Shown here: in pieces, positions 10,507 through 21,700 of the stretch
Position numbering within the stretch: the first letter of the stretch is position 1
Layout of the letters: each line of letters starts with the position of its first letter
Origin: Falciphora oryzae
Lineage: Eukaryota > Ascomycota > Sordariomycetes > Magnaporthales > Magnaporthaceae
Assembly (NCBI GenBank): GCA_000733355.1
Contig: JNVV01000011.1
Span: 486,679-550,678 of the forward strand
Direction: 5' to 3'
Length of the DNA stretch: 64,000 nt
Notes under the pieces: model-generated
Told to the model about the DNA's origin: nothing
What the model saw: only the letters and a program-made list of their open reading frames with translations
Databases searched by the model: none
Translations under genes and position numbers: made by a program

Positions 10507-12125
10507 TTACTCCGCATCATCCATCGTTTTGATGCGCTTCTTCGCGAGCTCGAAAAGGGAAAAGAAGATGGCGTTCACGGCGCAGGACCGTCCCATAGAC
10601 ACGCCTAGCCCGCGGTACATATTCCTCTGGAAGAACTGGATCTTGACTGTCTCTACCCTCTGCCCTTTCGAGCGCATCAGGGCATTTCGCTGGTAGATGC
10701 TCTTGGCCGAGTCGATTGGGTCTTCGTATGTGTTGAAGAGATGGTTAGCCGTCACGATGACCTATTGTTTACTGAGGGTTGTTGACATGAGGGAGAAACT
10801 CACAGATCATGGCCCACGACACTATACCGCAGAGTCCGCCAGATATCAGGACCGGTACAGGGCTCGCATGATTACTGCCAGAGAGCGTGGTGAGTATCTG
10901 CTTGGCGCTTTCATACGTCATGAAGTAAAGTCCGGTGCCCAAGGTGTCACGTACTAAAATCGGGTATTCCGGTCAGTGTCTTGCATATCCCCTGCAGTCA
11001 TTCAGGCAGCCTCGCGCACGAGACCATAAATAGAAATGTGAAGATGTCAACTTACGAATATGAAGCCGGAACCCTGTGTACAGACCCGTCAGACCTCGGT
11101 GCCTGACAATGTTTCTCATCGTCTGCCACGTCCCCTTGTTCTGGTAGCTGGCAGCAACCGCGTAGTCTTTCGGGTTTGGACAGTTCTTCCTATCCGAGAG
11201 GAGGACAGATACCTGAGCGCTGAGCTTGGACAGCTCAAAGGGGCCTGATTACCGTGTGTTAAATGCATTAGCTATGAGCGCAGCTTCATGTCAAGCAGCG
11301 CGCAACTCACATGCGAGTACGGTGATGAGAGAGCCGGCCGTGGCCCCCGCCGCACCAGTAGTTGCCAGCGTCCAAAGGTTTGGGTAGGCACCCTTCTTGC
11401 GTATCTGAGCCACCACATCAATACCGAATTTGTCCTTCAGGAACCTCGAGTACGACGCGCGGGAGCGGTTGTAGATGGAGAGCGAAAAGGTGCGCACACA
11501 AGTGATACTAATCATTGGCGCGGTCACACCTGGAGAAAACGCCGTCTTTTGTGTTAGCAAAAGATGGAGCCTGCGGTTCGTTGGGAGAAATTTCGCCGAT
11601 GCGCCGGGCCAGATCCATCTACTTGCTAGAAATCGACTAGGGAGAACAAAGAAGATAGTGAGGGGGAGAAATCAAGCGCGCCGGGGAATGGTATGCAGAC
11701 ACACAAAGAGGGCCACAGCGGCGGCGGACAGGCGCCGACGTACCTCTGAAAAACCCTCTCAGCTTCTCGGTCTGGTAGGTGTGACGGACGCAGTCGATGA
11801 ATCCCGAGTACTTGTAAGTCTGCATGCGGGTCTTGACACTATCAAGGGGGAAGGCGGCGGCGGTAGACAGGGCACTAGACATGCTAGCCGCCACTTCTGT
11901 CCTGTAGCGCTTGGCGAACCTGAGCATCGGACTGTTCTGCGCCGCCATCTGCTGCATCTTGACTCTGTCGCTCTCTCTTCTGGCCCTGTCCACATCTCTG
12001 CCGCCGGTCTCTCTGCTGCTGCCGTTTGAAGGCATGGTCACGGTCGTGGGGTGGAATGTGTGACCATGGTTGTGGTGGCCGTGGCGAATCCGGTCGTCGG
12101 CGGCGGCGGCAGCAGCAGCGGGCAT
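10507..12125 (-). CDS. Mitochondrial carrier family (SLC25) protein
   Basis: A metabolite transporter of the inner mitochondrial membrane; the substrate cannot be assigned. Five exons, 12125-11744, 11529-11311, 11244-11056, 10953-10804 and 10721-10507, give 384 residues with all phases consistent. The three signature repeats are visible: FPLDSVKTRMQ, then CPFELSKLSAQ (split by an intron in the Cys codon), then YPIDSAKSIYQRN (the Tyr codon is also split by an intron). Each starts the usual two-helix module. An N-terminal extension of about 80 residues, rich in Ala, His and Gly, precedes repeat 1. The start at 12125 is the first in-frame ATG, but the frame stays open to a CCCCAG acceptor-like site near 12171, so a further 5' exon is possible. 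Similarity to acylcarnitine-type carriers is only suggestive. Confidence 0.87.
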
Positions 12126-14865
12126 GCTCTCCTCGTGGCGAAACCAAGGCTGGTTCTCCAACCAGCCCTGGGGAGAGAGAATGAGACAATCGCCGCGGCC
12201 GAGGAAAGCGATATCGATTTTTCTTAGTGTCGCGAGCTCGAGACCAGCGTCGTCCCTTGGCGGCGCGGTCGCGGGTTCAGCCAGGCGCCTGGAGCAAGTC
12301 CATTCAGGAGCCTGCTCGCACGCTCAGTCCTGCTCTCTCGGGACGGGTTTCCTTTTCGGCTTTGTTTGGAGCGGGGTTTGGCCGCAGGGATGCGACAGGT
12401 TGTAGGAAAGAGGTCCGGAAGAGGGCGGCAGACTCGCAGATTGCCGGCGACCTGACGTAGGCTCTGACAGATGCTCGCCTCGGTTGGGTAGGGGTTGTAT
12501 TTGTGCGGGGTATGTCGAGCGAAGGTATGGGTGGCGGAGGTTCGAGTCGATCGATGAACCTGGTGTTTGCACCTTGTTAGTCGGCCGCTGCTGTGCGCTA
12601 CCACATGCCATGGATTGAGGTACATTGGTGTTGTAGCTATGTCGGGGAGCGGAGGTGCCACTGTAGCTCCGCCGGGGCAGGTACATGCAAAGCTCTGGGA
12701 CTAAAGAGGTCGTCCCCAAATGGAGGTGGAGGACACGGCGAGGAAGACTGCTGGACATGGAGGTGAGTGCGCGGGTGCTTGGGGTACCTCTCTTTCTGCG
12801 CCTAGTGGCACGCTGGTGCGGAGGCCTCGAGCTTGCCTGTTAGCTACTTCCTGCACCGTCTTATTCTTCAACCCCCAGCGGTGTTGAAAGACGGCGTGGA
12901 GGACGGGAAGGAGTATTTAGATTCGGGTTAGGCTGGTGGAGCGGCACGTTCAGGAGCTGCGGCAATTGGATGACAAGGTCCAGCATGCTTTTGCGGGGTT
13001 GCCTAAGCAGAATGGTGTGAGTGGACAGGCCCAGCTCAGGTTATTGCAGCAGGAAAGTGGGTCTTGAAACGCGGCAGGGCCGGTGGAGCTAGAGCAACAA
13101 TAGCCCGGCTCAGCTTCCGGCCTGGGCTCCTGCCTCCATGAAGACGAAGAGAATCTCGGCCGAAGGTTTTGATACAAGGCGCCTCCAGGGGAGCTTAAGG
13201 TTGGCCAGGCGGTCTTCTGACCAGCGCGCCAGACACGTAGCGGCCGAGGCATGGCCCAAATGCGTGTGCGCGCTTGCAGACCAGACCAAGCCTGCTTTTG
13301 AATGTCCGTTGCCTCACCAGTCTGTGCAGTGGCTCACTTGAAAACGGACATAAAACCTCCTAGCCGCCCGCCCGATGGATCTTAGGACGGCAGCCCAGCC
13401 GCGGAAGATACCCGCTGCTAACCCCTGGGGCCGTGATTCCCACGATGCCATTCCACAGAAGGCAGAGAGCACAACCCACGAAGCTTCCATTGGTGGGGGT
13501 CGAAGCTACATAAGCCCTGCCCGGCCAGGTACCGATAACAGCCGGGACGTGAGGTCATTGGCTCCATAGCAGCCTCCTGCCTCTGGGGTAAAACAGGGCC
13601 AAAGCAAGCCACAGCGTCGGCCAAAATGTGCGTCGCACGTCGGAAACCATTGCCATCAGCGCGAAAAACGTACGTGTACCGACGCATAACAGTCGTTCGT
13701 GTCCCTGCCCAAAGACAACTGACAGATCCGATCAGCCCGGGGGGAAGCCAAGGGGCTGGCCGCAGCGGTCGCGTTGCACCCACCACCCCTGACTCGGGCC
13801 TCGGGCCGTTTTCTGTGTGGGAGCTCGAGCGGGCTGGCACCAGGCCCATCTCCTCCCGCGCAACAAACTGGCCATTGGCCTGCCTGGTACGATCATGATA
13901 CGATACATAGGCAGTTCGCACTGCCCATTGCTGCTCTGCACCACGCTGGAGCTGTCCATAATTAAATTATGCAGCGAGACCCGGCTGCAGCTTGCCTGCA
14001 ATGGCCCCGACGTGCAACTCGATTCGCGGGCTCTTCTGGCAATTGATCGTTGCCAGCGGCGGAGCTACGTCATCCGCTTGAATCGCGACAATCGCGAGCC
14101 AGGGGTCATGATAAGAACGGGTGAACGAAGTGAACGAACGCATGCTCGCCATCCCGTCGCCATGTGAGATATGGGCCGTTATGCAAAAATTGTGCTGATT
14201 CTAATCGCTTTCTGTCATCATAAAGTTTCTACATCTCATGGGCTCAAGCGACCGTGACGCCGTGAAATCATTGCCCCTCCTCGTTCAAAGGCGATCCGCC
14301 ATGTGTCGCCTCGCTCAAGCGCCCTAATAGCTGGCCTCGACGCAGATCTCGGCCGTGAAAGGAGGTCGGACGTGGCCTCGCCGTGCAGCCACGATTGGGC
14401 GGTGGACAAGCTCTCGACAAGGAAGAGTACAAAGTACAAGAATGCTGCTGCTTGAGGAGATATGCGGCTGCGTGGGCGGAAAATCGCCCTAGTGCGACGC
14501 CGATCAGAGACGGTGGCGGGCGGGGTTGTGTGTTTGGCTGAGAGTGCGGGCCCCTGGCTGGCGGCTTCCCACGGGTTGATCTTTTTTCGAATGTCCGGCC
14601 GCAAGACGCGCGAATCCGTGCGCCCACGAGCGTGTTGGTGAGGAATTTCATTTACCGACGCGCGCCTATGTGATGCAGCCGGGCAGCATGGCTTGGCTGC
14701 ATCGAAGCCGAACAATTCTGGTCGGACCTCCGGCCCCTCACGGAAGACACACGAAGCAAAGCAGTCGTTGAGCGCCTCCCTAAGAAATATATTTCTTTCG
14801 CAGCAAGACGGAGATCGTGCCGCGACTTCCCAACCTGGGCTGTGGAGAGAGGGTACTCTGGCGGT
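12126..14865. other. 2.7-kb intergenic region without a recognised gene
   Basis: Many overlapping open frames of 60-170 codons occur on both strands, none with a known motif or consistent exon structure. It should hold the carrier promoter and the 3' end of the LYR gene. I see nothing else I can support. Confidence 0.5.
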
Positions 14866-15343
14866 TTACCTCAGACACAGGCCCATGGAGTGATTGAGCA
14901 TGTCAATCGTCTTGTCGTAGTGAACATAGGCCGTCTTTTCGATGTGATCTCTGCACGGCGACATGTTCTGTCAGATATCATGGAAGACGGGAGGGAAGAA
15001 ATAGAGCGAGGGGGTAAAGAAAGGACCAGAAGTGAACTCACTGAGGCTTCCTCAGCTTGAGCATGTGGAACGGAAGCCGGTCTTTTCGCTGCCGGTGCCA
15101 CGCCACAGCAACAAGGCTCCGGACGATTTTGTGTGCCAGCCCGCGCTCCCGCGCCGCCGACTGGAGAAAGACGCACGTCTGCAGCACCTTTTGCCGGTCG
15201 AAGAGGTGGGCACGGCTCTTGTCGCGGAATGCCTCCCGGAGACGATCCCGCACCACGGTCCGCGCCGGCTGCGAGTACATGACCGCCTGCAGCCCTGCCC
15301 GGTACAGGCGCCGGTACGCGTAGATTATTTCTGCCTGGGACAT
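14866..15343 (-). CDS. LYR-motif protein, probable mitochondrial assembly factor family
   Basis: Two exons, 15343-15042 and 14950-14866, join through a 91-bp intron (donor GTGAGT, acceptor GTGCAG) to give 128 residues. The N terminus MSQAEIIYAYRRLYRAGLQAV contains a Leu-Tyr-Arg motif in a helix, the mark of the LYR superfamily, whose members bind the acyl carrier protein and help assemble respiratory complexes or Fe-S clusters. The remainder is Arg-rich and helical, as usual for the family. From memory it resembles the fungal family DUF1763, which I cannot verify here. Its client is unknown. The start is the first ATG of the conserved block; an upstream in-frame extension to 15454 has no family likeness. 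Confidence 0.72.
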
Positions 15344-15896
15344 TGTTTGCGTAGTTTTGTTTGTGATGCCTTCGATTGCTGGCAGCAAAACTCCAAGTTC
15401 ATGAATTCGAGAATGAAGGTCTGTGCTGTCCGCGTCTGTCTGTGCCGCGGTCACGTGACAGTGACAACCGATATCATGGAAGAGTATTGAATTCCATCCA
15501 GAAAAAAGCTGTTCTATTATTCAATAGAGTACCCCTGACGCTGAGAGTATTCTCGCTCGAGGCTGCTTACCAATTTTAACCAGATCGAGTCGCCCCCCGC
15601 CCCCAAGGAAAAAAAAAAAAAAAAGAAGTTCTGATGACCTCAGACAACAGTCCCATGAACAAACACGAAGAGAACCACCTCGAGTCCTCCAGCCGGCGGC
15701 ATCCAAGACCACCGTTCTATATGCAAACCAAAAAGAATGAACGAAAAAAATTGAAAGAAAGACAGCCAGTCCGGACACATCTATGATCCGTAGATGATGC
15801 AAATAATACGCCTCCTTCCCACGCATTGAGCGTTACCCCTGTAGACTCTCTGTTGCTTGCTGAGTATACTCATACACTCAATGGTGCACTTCTCGC
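15344..15896. other. Intergenic region between the LYR gene and sugar transporter
   Basis: Holds the LYR promoter and the transporter 3' end. A 16-A run lies at 15609-15624. No gene is supported. Confidence 0.55.
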
Positions 15897-18062
15897 CTAA
15901 TCGTCAGCCTGGCCGATGGGGTGGTACTGCCCGCCACCCCCGCTGCCACTAGACTCGCCGCCCTGCTGGACCCTCCCGCGTCCCACAAGACGGGAGAGCC
16001 AAGCGCCGATTCCCCCAGCGGCCGGGGATCCGCGCCCGTCAGGCTGGTTCTTACCGCCAATTTCCGGGTCGACCTCGTCTGGCGGATCGATGGGCAGGCC
16101 TGCGATAGCGCTGCTCGTGCCGAAACGGCTCCGCCCGTGTATATCAAGCGGCGGGATGGGCGAGGATGAGCGAATGAGGCTGCCAGTCTCTGCGTGCGTC
16201 GCAGGCGTGCCCATAGTCGCCGGAGTCCCCATTGCCGTAGTGCCGTCCCCAAAAAGGGATCCCATGTCTTCGAGCCTGACGCCACACGTCTCTGGGTAGA
16301 TGAAGTACACTTTGATGGGCACCTTTTGTCAGCTAAACGTTTCTTTTCCATGGACGCATAATGCGAGACTGGGCCGGTGGTCATATTACCTATTACAAAG
16401 CTGGACGCGCAAAAGAAAGCGTGCACCAGATAGAGCCTCCATGTGATCAGATCCTGGAGCACGGGCGTCATCTGACCGACAAGCCAGTTGCAAGCCCAGT
16501 TCGTCGCTGTCGAGAGACTGGCCCCCTTGGACCGGATGCTCAGCGGCAGGATCTCCGGCGGGTAGAGCCAGGGGATAGGGCCCCATGAGTATCCAAATGC
16601 CGCGTTGTAGATCATGACAAACGCGACGACATACATAGGCGTCGATGGCACGTCGAGATAGATAAAATACGAGACGAGCGAGAGTGAGATGGCCATCATG
16701 ACGGCACCGCTCAGCAGAATCGGGCGTCGACCCCACGAGTCAACAATGTACCAGGGCGGAATGGTCGAGGCCAGGTACGTGAGGCCGTTCACGCCCGCCA
16801 TCAAGACAGCCTGGTGGCCGACCCACCCGGCAGACTCAAACACCATAGGTGCGTAGTATGAGATGACGTTGATGCCGTTAAGCTGAGCGAGGGCCTGTGC
16901 CGACATGGCGATGAAGACACGGGTTTTGTACCTCTTGAACATGTCGCTGTACGACCGCTCACCCTCCTGGCGCTGGATCAGCACATCCATCTTGATGTCA
17001 CGGAACTCCTCTCGCGCCTTGGAGTTGTGGATGTCGCCGCCGCCATACAGGTTGGCAATGACCACGATGCCCTCCTCGTCGTGGTCGTTATCAAGCAACC
17101 ACCTGTAGGATCATGTTAGCGGCTGGCGGGCAGGGGTCAAATGTGTGGATGTCCAGCACAAACCTCGGAGATTCAACAATGATGAGGCTGCCCAGGCCAA
17201 GCAAAGCACCCATGATGCACTGCATCAGCAGGGGTAGCCTCCAGGACATGTGACTTTCGATGAAGCCGCAGAAGTAATCAACCCAGACTGAGGCCGCATA
17301 GCCAATGATGTTGCCGGTAAACTCGATGCAGGCAAGCTTGCCGCGGTTGTGGGGCGGCGAAATCTCGGACTGGTAGACAGGAACGATGGTGGACAACATG
17401 CCGACTCCGAGACCAGCGATGAAGCGCCCGGCCATCATCATACCCATGCCCGTCGCCAGTGTTTGCAAGGCGCCGCCGACGAAGAAGATCATGGACCCGT
17501 AAAGAATCGTTTTGCGGCGGCCGATGATATCGCCGACACGACCGACACAAAGAGATGAGATGAAGGCGCCAATCTCGAGAATGGCAACCATAGTCCCCAC
17601 CTCGGCAGCGGTTGGGTTCCCAAAATACTCTTTGAAGTATGGACCACTGTAGGCACACGCCGATTGATTAATACTTGATGCTCATCGGCGATGCGAGGGC
17701 TGGGCTCCTGCCCGAGCGCGTTGCCCGGAGGTTCCGGAAAAGCGCCGCCGAGCTTGGATGGAGGTTTGAGGGGGTCCCTACGTTATAATGCCCGACATAA
17801 CACCTTGATCATATCCGAAGAGGAATACTCCCAGCGATACAAAGATACTGGTGAAGTAGCTGGAAGGTTGTCAGCAGAGACGTCCTGGAAGAGTCGTCGT
17901 GCAAGATGTGACGGCCCATGAGCTCCCACGCAAGGCGAGTAAAGGCGGGCGCCGCCTAGCATGGTTGGGCAATAGCCAGTGTCGGCATGGTGAGGCTTAG
18001 AAAGAGACGAACATCAAGGATTTGCCGGTGAGGCCATGTATAGGACTGGAGCGGCCCGCCAT
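15897..18062 (-). CDS. MFS sugar porter, monosaccharide transporter type
   Basis: Plasma-membrane sugar transporter of the Major Facilitator Superfamily, likely proton symport, 12 helices expected. Five exons, 18062-18013, 17859-17782, 17646-17164, 17102-16397 and 16322-15897, join in phase to give 580 residues. Helix 1 reads YFTSIFVSLGVFLFGYDQGV; family signatures follow: GRVGDIIGRRKTILYGS after helix 2, VPVYQSE, VESPRWLLD, DSWGRRPILL and PEILPLSIRSKG, then PETCGVRLEDM after helix 12. The C-terminal tail of about 120 residues is Ser/Pro/Gly-rich with TPAT repeats, a form I recall in Sordariomycete transporters. The last intron uses a weak GTAATA donor, the only phase-consistent choice. The ATG at 18062 is the first in frame, but the frame stays open far upstream. 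The sugar is unknown. Confidence 0.87.
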
Positions 18063-18701
18063 GATGCGAGCGATAAGGCGTTCAGCCCGGGACGGACGGT
18101 GGCCAGCGACTAAATCGGGTATCTGGATGGCCTCCTTATCGACGGCCCCGGCGGGAGAGCGCGAACGCGAGCCGTCACCGTCGTCGGACGACGAGCTCGA
18201 CCGAACACGCTTCTTCTGGTCGCGAGGGCGGCTGCTGCGGCCGTGTTTGTGTGGCTGTCGCTTCAGGGCCCGGGCGAGGATGTCGTCATTGAGGGTGTCT
18301 TGGAGGCGGTCGCGGAGGCGGTCCTCGGCGGCGAGCTGCTCGGCGATGTCACCGGTGTCGGTCCAGGATGACTCGGAGGCCGAGTCGGTGGATTCGGAGG
18401 GCGTTGGGGAGCCGGATCGGTGGCGGCGGCCCGAGGAGTGGCCGCCGGTGCGTGGTAGAAGCGAGGTCGACTGTTCGTTTGCGCCCGATCGCTGTCCGGA
18501 GAGAGTTCGCAGGGGGATGTTGGAGGGGAGGCGGTTCGGTTGTGAGGAGGAAATGGTGGGCAACCTTGGGGCTGTCAAGCAGCAGCGCCCGTCTGCATGT
18601 AGACTTGAGGTTGGGCGGATCCAGGAACCCAAAAGGGGAAGGGGCGGGTGCCTGTGCCTGTGCTTGTAGACCTCGCGGCTGCCAAACACGAACCAAGGCA
18701 A
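18063..18701 (-). other. Open frame upstream of the transporter, possible N-terminal extension
   Basis: The frame of transporter exon 1 continues open for about 640 bp upstream, without an in-frame ATG before 18062. Its translation looks like a disordered cytoplasmic region: Ser/Arg-rich blocks, an acidic helical segment (EDRLRDRLQDTLNDDILARA) and KEAIQIPDLVAGHRPSRAERL right before the assigned start. It may be translated from an upstream spliced ATG or a non-AUG start, or be chance. Note that the complementary strand is also open for 215 codons here, which weakens the case. Confidence 0.35.
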
Positions 18702-21700
18702 ACGAATGGAAAAGAGCGGAAAGGCGGGAAAAGATGGGGTGGGGTTTCGGTGGACGGGCAGTCAGGTGCGACTCCAGTGCTCTCTGGTCGGCAGCGCTCG
18801 AAGTCGGGTCTGTGTGGATGGAACTATCTGGATGATCCTATCCTGTGAGTTGGCCCGAACAAGCAGGGCCCGATGGGCATTGGCGGCCGGGCGAGCTGCG
18901 TCACAGTGCAGCACGCCGGAGTCAGGCTGGGGCTGCAGGTGCCAGCGGGGCGGGATGGTCCTCGCTTGTGCTGGGGCTGCCTGGTCGGCTGAGTTTCGTG
19001 GGGGGCGTTGCGAGTCAAGCGCACCAACATGTGGGAGGATGCTGCTTCTCCTTGAAGGCTGCGGAAGGGCCTCACATGAACACTTTTCACCATCACTGGC
19101 AGGAAAAAAATCAAGGTGGAATCCCAGTCGATCAGCGAGAGAGAAGAGCATTTGACTCCTTTTTGGCTTTGGCCTGTCTGACTGATCCAGCGACCCACAG
19201 TCAACTGCAGCCAAGGGTGATGCATTTTAGCGCTTGGAGCAACAGGCTGAGGTACAAATTGGGCCTTGGGTGCTTGGGTTGAAATCCATGCAGCACCGAG
19301 CACGCGCGGCAATTCGGGAAGGCCTCCAGCCCTTTTCGGCGATCCTGATCCCAGATACGCTCCCTGAATCTCACAGTGAGTCTGACGGAAAAGGGTGCTT
19401 ATCTTGGAATACGTTGGCAGCCTTCTCCTGGCTAACTAGGGTATGCATTGTCCTTGCACTCACCCCAGCCTTGTTGATAATTTGCGGCTCCGCTGGGGCT
19501 GGCTCGGTTCGCGGGAATCTGCCCGACTCGGTCGGTCCCTGTCGGCTCCACGATGGACCCAATGACGTCGAAGTCCTTCTTTTATGGGCCCGATCGTGGG
19601 ATTTCAGGAGGTGGGATCGTGGGATGTGCGGGATGGCGGCATGATGGTGGGATGGCAGGCGGCTGCGCTCAGGGGCATGCTGCACTTACGCTTGGACAGT
19701 CTTATCGCACGGCATTTATTGCTAACCTCTCTTGCCAATATTTTATTTAACCTCTCTTTTCTCTTTTCAAATGAGGGACTAGAGACATGCGAACTTGCCC
19801 GACACGATAACCGCGGGTACACAGAGATATTTACCCTCTTTGGTGCCTTCACCACAGCTTCAAGCCTGCCAGCGGCGTTCGAGAGTGGCTAGTCTAATCA
19901 CTGATTCGAGGTTGTTCCACCGACTACAGCTCCGGGTCCGTGTCTCCAAAGAAATGATTTACGACGACCACATGAAGGGATACTCTGTAGGCTGTCCTCG
20001 GCCCCGCATTGGGCTGTCTTGGGTGTCCGAAGCTCCGCAGAGCGTTTCCTTTCGCCGCAATTCCAACAGGGGCAGCTGTGGCTTCTTGATTGCCCATGCC
20101 TTGTATCGGATCAAGTCAAGCCACGCAACACACTCCGATTGGGATTTGCGGGTGAGAGTCGTCGGCCAAAGCCTCGGCGCCGCCACTCTGGTCGGCAATC
20201 CAGGTCATTGCAGCCCGGAGCTGGGCATCGGATTTTGGGGACGGTTCCTCGCAGCTCTCCGAGAAATTCCATGCCTACCGGTGCAGGCAACAACCCCTAC
20301 ATATCCTGTCGGGCAGCCGAATATCATGCGACAACACTCGTTTCTTAGACCTCTTGCTCGAGCCCAAATACTCGTCATCATCAACGGATGCCCAAGTGGT
20401 CTTTCCGGCCTGCCCATGAGCACAAGAGCTGCTGCGACGGAGATGAGCTGGCTACGATAAGGGAGTTCTGTCTCGACAACATTACCCCGACTGTCCCCGG
20501 CTAGTGTATAGATAATACGGCTCGGTGACGTTTTTGCGCCGTCGGGTCTGTCATATCTACACGCTTCTTTACTCGACTCCCTGAGACAGTACATCGGCTC
20601 GACTATCTCCATCAAATAATTACCCATTAGTTTGGTGGAGCCGACGGCTCTGATCGCAGTGATAGCTTCGAGAAGGATAACCTGTCTCGTCTTGAAGCTG
20701 GTGTGTCAAGTACATAGGCCTCCTTCTCTTCTTTAATCTCTTTTTTTTTTTCTTTATTTTTTTTCTTTTTCTTTCTCCCTAATATATCTTCCTCTCGCTG
20801 ACTCTCCGCCAGCCTTGTGGGATACGCCCTCTCCCGAGTCACAAAGTGAAATGCCCAGCTAGAGTGCAAGAACATGGTCATGCAAAGGGATGTCGCTGCG
20901 ATCCGCCTTATGTCAACCAAGTCTTCACCGGCGCCCGATGAAATCATCAACGTCTTCCGTTCTCCTTTAGCAAATGTGGATATTAAATGCAAAACTACAA
21001 GATACGCTGTAGAAATTACCCAAATATCGCGTCCGAGGCAGTGCTTTAGCTGGATGCAGAATGCCCTTCGCGGGAGCGAGGAGCAAAAACTGTTTCACAG
21101 GATGCACATCAGGCCTCAACCACCATTCGCGAATATCGACAAGGTCAGAAGCTCCCTGAGCGATATGGAAAGCAGTCGACGCTACTCTTGCTGATGGGCT
21201 AGACGATCCGCTGTCAACGAGCCGATCGGGCTGTCCGTCGGAACGAAACGTTGGTATTACGTTCGCTCATGTCCCGACCATCAAGGGAGTTCAATTTGGT
21301 CACTCGGACGTATTCATGGCGCTGGGCGACACGGGCAAGGCAGGTGGTGGATTGGGTCTCGAAAGATACTCGGGGATGACATAAGCCGTTGGCTCACTGG
21401 CCACTGAAACGTTAAACAGGCTCGTCAAAAGAGCCTTGTGTTAGTATTTTATCACCATTTCCGTCTTCTTAGTCAAGATGCGCGTGCTCCCTGTTTGCAT
21501 TTCCGCTCCCACGGGTTGCTTCAGCCTCTCTGTGTGCTTTCGGGGTTGACACTCCCCTGCACTTTCCACTCGTTTTCATGAGCGCGTGCCAAACAAGCTT
21601 ACGCAAATCCTATCAAGGACCCTCTTGTGCATCCGACCAGGTTGCCGGCTGTGTGGCACAGTGCTGCCAACGCGAGCTGCAGCCACCATTCGACACAGCC

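Noticed and set aside
18022..18669. 215-codon plus-strand frame
   Set aside because: It is complementary to the minus-strand frame that joins transporter exon 1; its Arg/Ser/Glu-rich translation has no family likeness.
19795..20460. 221-codon open frame on the plus strand
   Set aside because: No motif, no balanced domain-like stretches, and long frames are also open on the other strand over the same bases.
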